Shown one piece after another: positions 33,047 to 41,981 of a DNA stretch of 64,000 bases. The translations under genes were made by a program, and so were the position numbers. Source of the stretch: Rhodobacteraceae bacterium HLUCCO07 (GTDB lineage: Bacteria; Pseudomonadota; Alphaproteobacteria; Rhodobacterales; Rhodobacteraceae); assembly GCA_001314705.1 (NCBI GenBank), contig LJSU01000032.1, positions 1-64,000 of the forward strand, in the 5' to 3' direction. Positions within the stretch are counted from its first letter, which is position 1; each line of letters starts with the position of its first letter. The notes beneath the pieces are model-generated. The model was not told the origin of the DNA, made no database searches, and was given only the letters and a program-made list of their open reading frames with translations.

Positions 33047-33684
33047 TGGGGCAACTCTCGGAGGCGCTGGCGCGGATCGCCGACCTCGGCGGGCCGGTGG
33101 TCCTGCTCCTGGGCGCGCTGTCGGTGCTGGTGCTGGCGGTCGTGCTTTACAAGCTGTGGCAATTCGCGGCCGCCGGGGTCGGGCGGCACCGCGCGCTCAG
33201 CGATGCGGTCGCGGCATGGGACCGGGGCGCGGGAGACGAGGCGCAGCGCCACCTCGACCGCTCGACCAGTTACCTGCGCCCGGTGGTGGCGATGGCAATG
33301 GCCGGCGCGGCGGATGTGCGGCGGCTGGAGGCCGAGGCGGAGCAGCGCTTTGCACGACTCGAATCGGGGTTCCGGCTGCTCGATTCGGTGGCGCAGCTGG
33401 CCCCGCTCCTGGGGCTGTTCGGCACGGTTCTGGGCATGATCTCGGCGTTCCAGGCGTTGCAGGCGGCGGGGGCGCAGGTCGATCCTTCGGTTCTGGCCGG
33501 GGGGATCTGGGTGGCGCTGCTGACCACGGCGGTGGGGCTGGCGGTGGCGATGCCGACGGCGCTGCTCCTGAGCTGGTTCGAGGCGCGGATGGATGCCGAG
33601 CGGGTGCTGGCGCAAAAGGCGCTTCACACCATCCTGGCCCCTGCGGGCAGGCCCGGCGCAGCGGGCACCACGGGCGATGCGTAG
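33046..33684 (+). CDS. exbB: ExbB (MotA/TolQ/ExbB proton channel)
   Basis: 212 residues. Three membrane helices: residues about 15-35, then two after a large cytoplasmic loop. The TolQ/ExbB signature SVAQLAPLLGLFGTVLGMISAFQAL and the TTAVGLAVAMPTALLLSWFEARM helix with its conserved Thr are present. It forms the proton-conducting pentamer that energises TonB. ATG 33046 overlaps the preceding stop; GTG 33043 is also possible. It overlaps exbD by eight bases. Confidence 0.92.
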   Translation: MGQLSEALARIADLGGPVVLLLGALSVLVLAVVLYKLWQFAAAGVGRHRALSDAVAAWDRGAGDEAQRHLDRSTSYLRPVVAMAMAGAADVRRLEAEAEQRFARLESGFRLLDSVAQLAPLLGLFGTVLGMISAFQALQAAGAQVDPSVLAGGIWVALLTTAVGLAVAMPTALLLSWFEARMDAERVLAQKALHTILAPAGRPGAAGTTGDA

Positions 33685-34057
33685 GGCCCGGCGACGACGC
33701 CGGATGTCGATGACATCGCTCATCGACGTGATTTTCCTTCTGCTGCTGTTCTTCATGCTGAGTTCGACATTCACCCGTTTCGGCGAGGTCGATCTGACCA
33801 CGGCGGGGGCCGGTGCGGTGTCGGGCGAGGCGCGGCCGGTGTTCCTGCGGCTTGGTCCCGGGCGGGTGAGCGTGAACGGGATCGAGGCCGGGCTCGACGA
33901 GGTGGCCGGGGCATTGGACGCTCTCTCCGAGGGGGACGGCGAGATGCGGGTGATCGTGGCGATGGGCGCGGCGGTGACGGCGCAGCGGCTGACCGATCTT
34001 CTGGTCGTGCTGCGCGAGGTTCCGGGGCTGCGCGTGACGGTGCTGGAGGCGGGATGA
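33677..34057 (+). CDS. exbD: ExbD-family protein, first copy
   Basis: 126 residues: short basic N-terminus (MRRARRRRRMSMTSLID), one membrane helix with the critical Asp in SLIDVIFLLLLFFML, and a periplasmic alpha/beta domain. The Asp provides the proton path with ExbB. It overlaps the next ExbD gene by four bases. Confidence 0.9.
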   Translation: MRRARRRRRMSMTSLIDVIFLLLLFFMLSSTFTRFGEVDLTTAGAGAVSGEARPVFLRLGPGRVSVNGIEAGLDEVAGALDALSEGDGEMRVIVAMGAAVTAQRLTDLLVVLREVPGLRVTVLEAG

Positions 34058-34458
34058 GGCAGGGCATGGGCAGCGCGGGGTTGCGCCGGTCGGGCGTTCG
34101 CAAGGACCGCGAGCCGACCATCGCGCTGATCAACATCGTGTTCCTGATGCTGGTGTTCTTCCTCGTGGCGGGCACGCTGGCGCGGCCGCTGGAGCGCGAG
34201 TTGCGGCTGGTGCAGGCGGCCGATCTCGACGGGGTTGCCCCGGCGGATGCGCTTGTGATCCTGCCCGATGGCGGGATGCGCTGGCGCGGCGAGCCTGTCG
34301 AGGATGTGGCGGATTTCGTTGCCGCACAGCCCGGCGCGGAGCGTGTGCGCGTGGTGCCCGACCGTGACCTGCCCGCCGCCGACCTGGTGCGGATTGGGCG
34401 GGCGCTGCGCGCCGCGGGGGCCGGGCAGGTGGTGATCGTGACCGAGCGGGGACTGTGA
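34054..34458 (+). CDS. exbD: ExbD-family protein, second copy
   Basis: 134 residues, same layout as the previous gene: cytoplasmic basic N-terminus, one membrane helix (TIALINIVFLMLVFFLVAG) and a periplasmic domain. At the position of the essential membrane Asp the sequence reads ALINIVFL, an Asn in place of the Asp of SLIDVIFL. This copy may therefore not relay protons and may act as a regulatory or structural subunit alongside the first ExbD. Confidence 0.85.
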   Translation: MRQGMGSAGLRRSGVRKDREPTIALINIVFLMLVFFLVAGTLARPLERELRLVQAADLDGVAPADALVILPDGGMRWRGEPVEDVADFVAAQPGAERVRVVPDRDLPAADLVRIGRALRAAGAGQVVIVTERGL

Positions 34459-35346
34459 ATGGTGGCCGGGTCCAACATCGCGAAACTGGTGGCCCTGGGG
34501 CTGGCGGTGGCGGTGCACGGGGCGGTGCTCCTCGGCTTCGGGCCGGTCGGTCGCGAGGCGGCCGAGATCGAGGGCGCGTCGGGCGCGGGCGAGGTGCGTT
34601 TGGGCCAGGGGTTTGCCGACATGGCGGCGGGGCGCCTGCAGGCCGAGGCCCCGGTGGACGCGGTGCAGCCTGAGGCGCCCGAGAGGGCCGAGGCCGCGCG
34701 GGCCGAGGTGGCCGAGCCGGTCGCGGGAGAAACCGCGCGCGCGGAGCGGGCCGAGACCGTGGATGCCGAAGCCGGGCGTCCCGAGCGGGCCGCGCCGGTC
34801 GAGGCAGAGGCGGCGCTGCCGGCCGAGGCCCCGGCCCGCGCCGATGACGCCCCCCCGGCGCAGGAGCGGATCGCGGGGGCCACGCCGGAAAGCGCGGCGG
34901 TGGAGCAATCCGTGCGTCCCAGGCGGCGCGACCCGGCCCGCGAGGAGGCCCGCCCGGCCCCTGCGCGCGACCCCGCCCCGAAGGGTAACGCCGCGCGCGA
35001 CAACCGGGCCGGCACGGCCACCGGGCAGGCACAGGCCCCGGCCACGAGCCGCGCGACGCAGGGCGAGGCGGATGCGGCGGGCGATGCGGCGGCAAGCAAC
35101 TACCCCGGGCAGGTGATGCGCAAGCTCACGCGGGCGGGGCAGCCGCGGGTCGATGCGCGGGGCGAGGCGGTGGTGGGCTTTACCATCGCCGACAACGGCG
35201 CGCTGGCCGAGGCGGGCATCGCGCGCAGTTCGGGATCGGACGCGCTAGACCGGGCGGCGCTGGGCATCGTGCGCGGGGCCGCGCCGTTCCCGAGGCCGCC
35301 GCAAGGCGCGCAGCGGCGGTTCTCGATCCGGATCAGGGGCCGCTGA
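34459..35346 (+). CDS. tonB: TonB-family energy transducer
   Basis: 295 residues: N-terminal membrane anchor (about 8-28, LVALGLAVAVHGAVLLGFG), a long Ala/Glu/Arg/Pro-rich periplasmic linker (about 60-205), and a C-terminal TonB domain (NYPGQVMRKLTRAGQP...VVGFTIADNGALAEAGIARSSG...). It passes the ExbBD-derived force to outer-membrane TonB-dependent receptors. The ATG immediately follows the exbD stop. The linker is dominated by Ala-Glu and Arg rather than the Pro-Glu/Pro-Lys repeats of E. coli TonB. No TonB-dependent receptor is in the window. Confidence 0.88.
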   Translation: MVAGSNIAKLVALGLAVAVHGAVLLGFGPVGREAAEIEGASGAGEVRLGQGFADMAAGRLQAEAPVDAVQPEAPERAEAARAEVAEPVAGETARAERAETVDAEAGRPERAAPVEAEAALPAEAPARADDAPPAQERIAGATPESAAVEQSVRPRRRDPAREEARPAPARDPAPKGNAARDNRAGTATGQAQAPATSRATQGEADAAGDAAASNYPGQVMRKLTRAGQPRVDARGEAVVGFTIADNGALAEAGIARSSGSDALDRAALGIVRGAAPFPRPPQGAQRRFSIRIRGR

Positions 35347-35371
35347 TCGAGGAAAGCGCGCACCCTGCGCG

Positions 35372-37153
35372 CTACAACGGCCAGATGAAGGGAATGACCG
35401 CGCTGGCCAGCAGCCCCACCGACAGGTTGAGCGGAATGCCCACCTTCATGAAATCGGTGAACCTGTATCCGCCCGGCCCGTAGACGAGCGTGTTGGTCTG
35501 GTATCCGATGGGCGTGGCGAAGGCCGCGCTCGCCGCCACCATCACCGCCACCACGAAGGGGCGCGGATCGACCCCCATCGCCTCGGCAAGGCCGATGGCG
35601 ATGGGCGTGATCACCACCGCCACGGCGTTGTTGCTGACCATCTCGGTCAGGACGCTGGTCAGAAGATAGATCGCCCAGATCATCAGGGCCGCGGGCAGGA
35701 GTGACAGCAGCGGCGCCACCGCCTCCACGATCAGGCGCACCGCGCCCGAGCTTTCCAGCGCCACCCCGATCGCCAGCATCGAGAAGATCAGCGCCAGAAG
35801 TCGCCCGTCGATGAAGGAAAACGCCTCGTCCGCGTCGATACAGCGGCTCAGAAGCACCACCGCCACGGCCAGTACCGCCAGCAGGAAGATCGGCGCCACC
35901 CCCAGCGCCGCCAGGCCGACGATCGACAGAAGCGCCAGCACCGCCACCGGCGCGTGGCCGCGCCGGAACGCCCGCGCCGAGGGGTGCGAGACATCGACAA
36001 GCTCCATGTCCGCGGCCAGCCGCTGAATATCCTCGGGCGTTCCCTCCAGCAGCAGCGTATCGCCCACCCGCACCACCAGGTCGTCAAGCTGGCGCCCGAT
36101 ATTCTGGTTCTTGCGATGCACTGCCAGCGGGTAGACCCCGTAACGCCGGCGCAGCCTGAGCTTGCCCAGGCTGCGCCCCACCATCTTGCAGCCCGGCGTG
36201 ATCAGAACCTCGACCGTCGTGGTCTCGACCGCGCTCACCTGGTCCACCCGCTTGAGCTCCTTGTTGCGCTGAAGGCTCAGAAGCTCGGCCATGCGCGTGC
36301 GCAGCACCACCCGGTCGCCGACCTGCAACGTTACCCCCTCGAGGTTGCGGCGCAGCGAGGCATCGCCGCGGATGACATCGACGAGCCGCACCCCTTCGCG
36401 CTTGAAAAGCTGCACGCCGGTCACCTCGCGGCCAATGAGGTTGCTTTCGGGCGGGATCACCGCCTCGGTAAAGAACTTCATCTGCGATCGGTCCGACAGG
36501 AGCATCGCCATGCTGTCCCGCTCGGGCAGCAGGAGCGGCGCGATGAAATGCAGGTAGATCATCCCCCAGGCCACCAGGATCGCGGCCAGCGGCGTCACCT
36601 CGAAAATCGTGAACGGCGCCATCCCCTGCGCCCGCGCCACCCCGTCGACCAGGAGGTTGGTGGATGTCCCGATCAGCGTGAGCGTTCCGCCGAGAATCGC
36701 CGCGTAACTCAGCGGGATCAGCAGTTTCGAGGCGGAAACCCCCAGCGACCGGGCCAGTTGCACGAAAACCGGGATCATCACCACGACCACCGGCGTGTTC
36801 GACACCACGGCGCTGGCCAGCACGACGAAAGCCATCAGCAGCCCGATGGCCAGTCTCGGACTGGTCCGCGCCTTGCGGTCGGCGAGGCTCGTGAATGCAT
36901 CCAGCGCCCCGGTGCGCACCAGTGCACCCATCACGATGAACATCGCCGCGATGGTCCAGGGCGCAGGGTTCGACAGCGCCTGCACCGCGCTGTCATAGGG
37001 CAGCACGCCCAGCGCCAGCAGAACCGCGACCCCGCCGATCGCCACCACCTCGGTGGGATAGCTCTCGCGCAGGAAAAGCACGAACATGCCCAAAACCACG
37101 GCCAGCGTGACAATCGCCTCGCCGGTCTGGGAAAATGCGAAAACCTGCATCAT
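35372..37153 (-). CDS. SLC13/DASS-family permease with two TrkA-C domains
   Basis: 593 residues. Two membrane halves (1-195 and about 410-593) flank a soluble part with two RCK/TrkA-C ligand domains (about 205-385; for example VTGVQLFKREGVRLVDVIRG and GRSLGKLRLRRRYGVYPLAV). The helical-hairpin motifs SNTPVVVVMIPVF and SNNAVAVVITPIAIGLA, and GGTLTLIGTSTNLLVDG, are those of SLC13-type sodium:anion carriers (sulfate, dicarboxylate). It converges with tonB with only 25 bp between stops. Substrate unknown; sulfate is a reasonable guess for the TrkA-C-containing group. Confidence 0.87.
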   Translation of the reverse strand: MMQVFAFSQTGEAIVTLAVVLGMFVLFLRESYPTEVVAIGGVAVLLALGVLPYDSAVQALSNPAPWTIAAMFIVMGALVRTGALDAFTSLADRKARTSPRLAIGLLMAFVVLASAVVSNTPVVVVMIPVFVQLARSLGVSASKLLIPLSYAAILGGTLTLIGTSTNLLVDGVARAQGMAPFTIFEVTPLAAILVAWGMIYLHFIAPLLLPERDSMAMLLSDRSQMKFFTEAVIPPESNLIGREVTGVQLFKREGVRLVDVIRGDASLRRNLEGVTLQVGDRVVLRTRMAELLSLQRNKELKRVDQVSAVETTTVEVLITPGCKMVGRSLGKLRLRRRYGVYPLAVHRKNQNIGRQLDDLVVRVGDTLLLEGTPEDIQRLAADMELVDVSHPSARAFRRGHAPVAVLALLSIVGLAALGVAPIFLLAVLAVAVVLLSRCIDADEAFSFIDGRLLALIFSMLAIGVALESSGAVRLIVEAVAPLLSLLPAALMIWAIYLLTSVLTEMVSNNAVAVVITPIAIGLAEAMGVDPRPFVVAVMVAASAAFATPIGYQTNTLVYGPGGYRFTDFMKVGIPLNLSVGLLASAVIPFIWPL

Positions 37154-37285
37154 GGCTGTTGTCCCGCCCGATCTGCCGCCCTGACGATACGGGGCGGGTA
37201 TTGTGCATCAATCATCAATACAGCCCGCCCCGGCAGGGAACAATCCCGCCCGGACCGGGCGAGAACGCGGCATTCCGCCCGCGCA

Positions 37286-38098
37286 TCAGGGCGTCGATGG
37301 CTGCAACCGTCCGCCCAGCCGGACCATTTCGACGCGCGTGGCCTGCCCGGTGCGGTCATCGGTCTCGACATAGACCCCCGACAGCGTCGCCTCGCCCATG
37401 GCTGGGGTGAAGCGGGTCTTGCCCATGCCGGTGACGAAACGGCGCATCGGCTCGGCCGGGTCCATGCCGATCACGCTCAGGTAATCGCCGCACATCCCCG
37501 CGTCCGACTGGTAGGCCGAACCCTTGGGCAGGATCTGCGTGTCGGATGTCGGCACATGGGTATGCGTGCCAACCACCAGGCTTGCCCGCCCGTCGCACCA
37601 AAGGCCCATCGCCATCTTCTCGGACGTGGCCTCGCAATGCACATCCACGATGACCGCCTGCACCGCGCCACCCAGTGGATGCGCCCTGAGCACGGTTTCG
37701 ATCTGGCTGAACGGGTCGTCGAAGGCGCGCTTCATGAATACCTGCCCCAGCACCTGCGCCACCAGAACCTTGCGCCCGCGCGTCGCCTCGAAAACACGCG
37801 CGCCCTTGCCCGGCGCCACCTTGGCGAAATTCACCGGCCGGATGACCCGCGTCTCGGTCTCGATGAATTGCAGCATGTCCTTCTGATCGAACGCATGATC
37901 GCCCAGCGTCACGCAATCGGCACCGGCATCCAGCAACAGCTTTGCATGTTCGCCGGAAAGCCCCGCGCCATTGGTCGCGTTCTCGCCGTTGACCACCACG
38001 AAATCGAGGCCCCAGTCCTCGCGCAGCCGCGGCAGCCGCTCGCTGATGGCGGCCCGTCCGGCCCGGCCCATCACATCACCCAGAAAAAGCAGTTTCAT
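37286..38098 (-). CDS. YmdB-type metallophosphoesterase (TIGR00282 family)
   Basis: 270 residues. Metal-binding motifs are LFLGDVMGRAGR (Asp 8), VVNGENATNGAG, LGDHAFDQ and VVGTHTHVPTSD. The family hydrolyses 2',3'-cyclic mononucleotides and affects global regulation in Bacillus. ATG 38098 is chosen as the family start (MKLLFLGDVMG); the frame remains open upstream through structured non-coding DNA. The 5-formyl-THF cyclo-ligase gene lies upstream on the same strand, beyond the 450-bp spacer that holds repeat element B. Confidence 0.88.
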   Translation of the reverse strand: MKLLFLGDVMGRAGRAAISERLPRLREDWGLDFVVVNGENATNGAGLSGEHAKLLLDAGADCVTLGDHAFDQKDMLQFIETETRVIRPVNFAKVAPGKGARVFEATRGRKVLVAQVLGQVFMKRAFDDPFSQIETVLRAHPLGGAVQAVIVDVHCEATSEKMAMGLWCDGRASLVVGTHTHVPTSDTQILPKGSAYQSDAGMCGDYLSVIGMDPAEPMRRFVTGMGKTRFTPAMGEATLSGVYVETDDRTGQATRVEMVRLGGRLQPSTP

Positions 38099-38292
38099 GG
38101 TGAGATCCCTAGGCCCAAGATCGCCAGGGGGCAAGCCCTGCCCACAGGTCAGGCGACGCGGCGGCGAAGCGCCCCGGGCCTTGCGCCGCGGCGATGCCGC
38201 GTCGCGGCGGGGGCCTCGCTTCGCTTGGCCCCGAAACGCCGCCCCCGCGGGCGCCGTCGCAAACACGGTGCGTGCCGCGAGGCCGCGCATGT

Positions 38293-38497
38293 GAGTATTT
38301 TTCCCAGGAAAGAGCGGTGATTCACGGTTTGTTAAAGGCGATGCGCGAGGCTGGCGATGCGGTACAGGCTGGAGAGCCGATGACCGCCCAAGGAAGAGCC
38401 CATGCTCTGCCCGCCCCGGTCACCCCCGCAACGGGGTGCCGGGGCGGTTTCGTTTGCAAGTGGGAATGATCGGTTCTCTTTCTTGGTGAAAATACTC
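38293..38497 (+). repeat. Intergenic repeat element B (possible small RNA)
   Basis: Bounded by inverted GAGTATTTT-type motifs: 38293-38314 on the plus strand and 38497-38476 on the minus strand. The central 30 nt (38364-38393) match element A at 24159-24188 with one difference, including the GGCT-GGAG-AGCC hairpin. Here the following stem is terminator-like: CCGCCCCGG (38411-38419) with CCGGGGCGG (38439-38447), then TTTCGTTT. That supports a short plus-strand transcript ending near 38456. The two copies differ in length and sequence between the conserved parts, as expected of a structured RNA or an old repeat family. Confidence 0.62.
38411..38456 (+). terminator. Terminator-like hairpin in repeat element B
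   Basis: Nine-base outer stem (CCGCCCCGG/CCGGGGCGG) with an inner ACCCC/GGGGT stem and a short loop, followed by TTTCGTTT. It would end a plus-strand transcript that starts upstream of the conserved core; no plus-strand protein gene precedes it. Confidence 0.6.
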
Positions 38498-38551
38498 GAA
38501 CATCCCGGCTCTCCACCTGCACCCGGCAGGAAAGGCGCCCGTCCTTCGCAT

Positions 38552-39112
38552 CTATCCGACCTCGATCACCTCGGTCTCGGTCACGATCATGTCGAGCGGT
38601 TGATCGGTCGGCTCGAGCGGCAGCGCGTCGGCCTCCTGTGCAGCATAGGCGAACCCTATGGCCAGCGTCGGCCGCTTGGCCCGCAGCATCTCGAGCGTGC
38701 GGTCATAGAATCCGCCGCCATAGCCCAGCCGCCCGCCGCGCCGGTCGAACGCCACCAGCGGCACGATCAGGAGCTCGGGCTCGATGAATTCGTCCACTGC
38801 CGGGATCATCGCGCCGAACGGGCCTTCGCGCAGCGCGCAACCCGGCCGCCAGCGCGAGAACCTGAGCGGCCGGCCCTGGCCCATGATCACCGGCACGCAG
38901 ACCGGTCCATGCGCGGCGGCTTCCTCCATCGCGGGCATCGGGTCGATCTCGGTGCGGATCGCCATGTAGCCTGAAAGCGGCACGCCCCTGTGCCCGGCCA
39001 GAACCTCGCTCAGCCGCCCGGCCTCACCCGGCCCCGCCGCCTCGTGCGCGGCCTTGCGGCGCGCGAAACCCGCCTTGCGCGCCGCCGCCTTGATCTCTGT
39101 CATGTCGTTCAT
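38552..39112 (-). CDS. 5-formyltetrahydrofolate cyclo-ligase
   Basis: 186 residues. The family converts 5-formyl-THF to methenyl-THF with ATP. The C-terminal signature LVAFDRRGGRLGYGGGFYDRTLEML is intact, as is the N-terminal basic helix (KAAARKAGFARRKAA). ATG 39112 overlaps the mgtE stop (ATGA), so the pair is translationally coupled. A much longer in-frame extension upstream is an antisense-type frame of mgtE and is not coding. Confidence 0.9.
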   Translation of the reverse strand: MNDMTEIKAAARKAGFARRKAAHEAAGPGEAGRLSEVLAGHRGVPLSGYMAIRTEIDPMPAMEEAAAHGPVCVPVIMGQGRPLRFSRWRPGCALREGPFGAMIPAVDEFIEPELLIVPLVAFDRRGGRLGYGGGFYDRTLEMLRAKRPTLAIGFAYAAQEADALPLEPTDQPLDMIVTETEVIEVG

Positions 39113-40503
39113 AGCAACACCCATGCCGCCAGCCCCAGAAAGGCGAAAAAACCCACCACGTCGGTCACCGTGGTCACGAACGGCCCGGAGGCCAGCGCCG
39201 GGTCGATCCGCAGCCGGTCGAGCAGGATCGGGATCGCGATCCCGCCAAAGGCCGCCGCGGTCTGGGTCAGCAGCATCGCGCTGCCGATGACCACGGCCAG
39301 CATCGGCACCCCGAACCAGAACGCCGCCACCAGCGCCATGGTAAGGCCGAACAGCGCCCCGTTGAGCGCCCCGACCACGAGCTCGCGCCGGATGATGCGC
39401 CATGCGTTCTGCCCGGTCAGGTCGCGCGTGGCGATGGCACGCACCGCCACTGTCATGGTCTGTGTGCCCGCGTTGCCGCCCATCGAGGCGACGATCGGCA
39501 TCAGCACCGCCAGCGCCACCATCTGGTTGATCGTCTCCGAGAACTGGTCGATCACCAGCGAGGCAAGGATCGCCGTGATCAGGTTGACGAACAGCCACGT
39601 GGCCCGCCCGCGCAGCGTGTTCAGCACGTTGTCCGACAGGCTCGCCTCCTCGCTGACGCCCGCCATGCGCAGGATGTCCTCCTCGTGCTCCTCGTCCAGC
39701 ACGATCATCGCGTCGTCGATGGTGATCACCCCCGCCAGGCGGCCCTCGTCGTCCACCACGGGCGTGGAAATCAGGTGATACTGATTGAACGCATAGGCCA
39801 CCTCGGCCTCGTCCTGGTCGACGGGGATGGTGCGGAAACTGTCCTCGGTCAGCTCCTGCAAGGCCTGCGCACGCGGCGCCGACATGATCTTGCCCAGCGT
39901 CACGTATCCCGTGGGCCGGTGGCGCGGATCGACCAGGATGACGTGATAGAACTGCTCCGGCAGGTCGTCCTCGCCTCGCATGAAGTCGATCGCCTCGCCC
40001 ACGCTCCAATGCTCGGGGACCGCCACCACCTCGCGCTGCATCAGGCGGCCGGCGGAATCCTCCGGATAGCTCAGCGCCTGGCGCACAACCATCCGGTCGG
40101 CGTCGTCGAGCGCGCCGAGGATCGCCCTTTGCTGCGGCTCTTCGAGGTCTTCCAGCAGGTCGACCACGTCGTCGCTTTCCAGCTCGCGCACCGCGTCGGC
40201 CAGAACCTCGGGATGCAGGACCCCGATCACTTCCTCGCGGATCGATTCGTCGAGCTCCGACAGGATGTCGCCGTCGAACTCGACCCCGTAAAGCGCGATC
40301 AGGCGGCGCCGTTCATGGCTGTCGATCTGTTCGAGAAGGTCGGCGATGTCGGCCGCGTGCAACGGCTCCATCAGCTCGATCAGCGCGTTGCGGTCGTCCA
40401 TGTCCACGGCCTGGAGAATGGCCGACACGTCGCGCCGGCTCAGCCCGTATCCCTCCTCGTCAACGGGGATTTCGTCCTCTGCGATTCGCTCCTGATCGTC
40501 CAT
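39109..40503 (-). CDS. mgtE: Magnesium transporter MgtE
   Basis: 464 residues: N-terminal superhelical MgtE_N domain (about 20-140), tandem CBS domains (about 150-270; LMQREVVAVPEHWSVGEAI and DSFRTIPVDQDEAEVAYAF), and a five-helix membrane domain (about 290-464) with ASMGGNAGTQTMTVAVRA, the conserved pore helix. It is a Mg2+-gated Mg2+ channel. ATG 40503 follows AAGGGG. No M-box or other Mg2+ riboswitch is apparent in the 137-bp upstream spacer. Confidence 0.94.
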   Translation of the reverse strand: MDDQERIAEDEIPVDEEGYGLSRRDVSAILQAVDMDDRNALIELMEPLHAADIADLLEQIDSHERRRLIALYGVEFDGDILSELDESIREEVIGVLHPEVLADAVRELESDDVVDLLEDLEEPQQRAILGALDDADRMVVRQALSYPEDSAGRLMQREVVAVPEHWSVGEAIDFMRGEDDLPEQFYHVILVDPRHRPTGYVTLGKIMSAPRAQALQELTEDSFRTIPVDQDEAEVAYAFNQYHLISTPVVDDEGRLAGVITIDDAMIVLDEEHEEDILRMAGVSEEASLSDNVLNTLRGRATWLFVNLITAILASLVIDQFSETINQMVALAVLMPIVASMGGNAGTQTMTVAVRAIATRDLTGQNAWRIIRRELVVGALNGALFGLTMALVAAFWFGVPMLAVVIGSAMLLTQTAAAFGGIAIPILLDRLRIDPALASGPFVTTVTDVVGFFAFLGLAAWVLL

Positions 40504-40640
40504 GGCGCGCCCCTTGTCCCGTTCACCCGGACCATAGGCACAAACCCGCCCGAGGAACAGCCGCAATGCGGCGAATGAGGCCGGTTTCGCGGCCTCTCCG
40601 GCGCCGCAGCCGACATCCTGTTCAGGGGGGCAACCTGGCC

Positions 40641-41981
40641 TCAGGCCCCGGCGGCGAGCCGCGCCGCCAGCGCCCTTTGCCGCGCCAGCACCGCGCGCAG
40701 ATCGAGCGTCACCATCCGCCCGTCGCGCACCACCGTGCGCCCCTCGACCAAGAGATCGCGGACCCCGACCGGACCGGCCAGCAGGAGTGCCGCCGGATCC
40801 CAGCTTCCCGCGCTCTCGATGCCGCCCACATCCCAGATCGCGAGGTCCGCCCGCTTGCCCGGCGCGATCCGGCCGCAGTCGTGACGGCCCAGCACCTCGG
40901 CCCCGCCGCGCGTCGCGATCTCGAGCGCCTCGCGCGCGCTCATCACATCGGCCCCGCGCGCCACCCGCTGCAACAGCATCGCTTGCCGCGCCTCAAGCAT
41001 GAGGTTCCCCGCGTCGTTGCTGGCGGATCCATCCACACCCAACCCCACGCGCAACCCCGCATCGCGCATGTCGCGCAGCGGCGCGATCCCGCTGCCAAGG
41101 CGGCAATTGGAACAGGGGCAATGCGCCACGCCGGTGCCCGTGCGCGCGAACAGATCAATCTCCTGCCCATCCAGTTTCACGCAATGCGCATGCCACACAT
41201 CCTCGCCCACCCAACCCAGATCTTCGGCATATTGGCCCGGGCGACAGCCGAACGTCGCAAGGCTATAGGCGACATCCTCGTCATTCTCGGCCAGGTGGGT
41301 GTGCAGCATCACCCCCTTGTCACGGGCCAGCAGCGCCGCATCGCGCATCAATTCGCGGCTTACCGAAAACGGCGAACAGGGTGCCACGCCGACCCGCAGC
41401 ATCGCGCCTTCGCGCGGGTCGTGATGCGCGTCGATCACCCGGAGGCAATCGTCGAGAATCGCCGCCTCTTCCTCGACCAGCGCATCGGGCGGCAACCCGC
41501 CCGCGCTCTCGCCGATGCTCATCGCGCCGCGGGTGGGGTGAAACCGAAGCCCGATCTCGGCCGCCGCCGCGATCGTGTCGTCGAGCCGCGCGCCGTTGGG
41601 ATAAAGGTAAAGGTGATCCGATGTCATCGAACAGCCCGACAGCGCCAGTTCGGCCAGCCCGGCCTGCGCGCTGGCAAAGATCTCTTCCGGCCCCATCCGC
41701 GCCCAGATCGGGTAAAGCGTCTTGAGCCAGCCGAAGAGCAGCGCGTCCTGCCCACCCGGCACCGCCCGCGTCATGCTCTGGTAAAGGTGGTGGTGGGTGT
41801 TGACCAGTCCCGGCGTCACGACGCAGCCCGCCGCCCCGATCACGTCGCCTGTCGTGCTGAGCCCGTGCCCCACCTCCGCGATCACCCCGTCGCGGATCAG
41901 GATGTCGGCACCGCGAAGCTCGTCGCGCGCATCGTTCATGGTCAGGATGTGATCGGCATTGCGGATCAGGATGTCGGGCAT
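40641..41981 (-). CDS. 8-oxoguanine deaminase-like amidohydrolase
   Basis: 446 residues, amidohydrolase (TIM-barrel) family. Metal ligands are in LVNTHHHLYQSM (63-65), LHTHLAEN, WHAHCVKL and the catalytic Asp of LGVDGSASND. These features, with the FGWLKTLYPIW and GCSMTSDHLYLYP segments, match the 8-oxoguanine/guanine deaminase clade of the cytosine-deaminase-like group. It hydrolyses the amino group of a purine, possibly in purine salvage or detoxification. Confidence 0.85.
   Translation of the reverse strand: MPDILIRNADHILTMNDARDELRGADILIRDGVIAEVGHGLSTTGDVIGAAGCVVTPGLVNTHHHLYQSMTRAVPGGQDALLFGWLKTLYPIWARMGPEEIFASAQAGLAELALSGCSMTSDHLYLYPNGARLDDTIAAAAEIGLRFHPTRGAMSIGESAGGLPPDALVEEEAAILDDCLRVIDAHHDPREGAMLRVGVAPCSPFSVSRELMRDAALLARDKGVMLHTHLAENDEDVAYSLATFGCRPGQYAEDLGWVGEDVWHAHCVKLDGQEIDLFARTGTGVAHCPCSNCRLGSGIAPLRDMRDAGLRVGLGVDGSASNDAGNLMLEARQAMLLQRVARGADVMSAREALEIATRGGAEVLGRHDCGRIAPGKRADLAIWDVGGIESAGSWDPAALLLAGPVGVRDLLVEGRTVVRDGRMVTLDLRAVLARQRALAARLAAGA

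Noticed and set aside
35954-38320. A 788-codon open frame on the plus strand opposite the SLC13 carrier and YmdB genes
   Set aside because: The minus strand carries clear membrane and metallophosphoesterase motifs. The plus frame is a long antisense artefact.
40504-40640. Possible Mg2+ riboswitch (M-box or similar) ahead of mgtE
   Set aside because: The 137-bp spacer contains two short hairpins (around GCCGCAATGCGGC and GAGGCCGGTTTCGCGGCCTC) but no M-box or mini-ykkC-like conserved segments that I can recognise.
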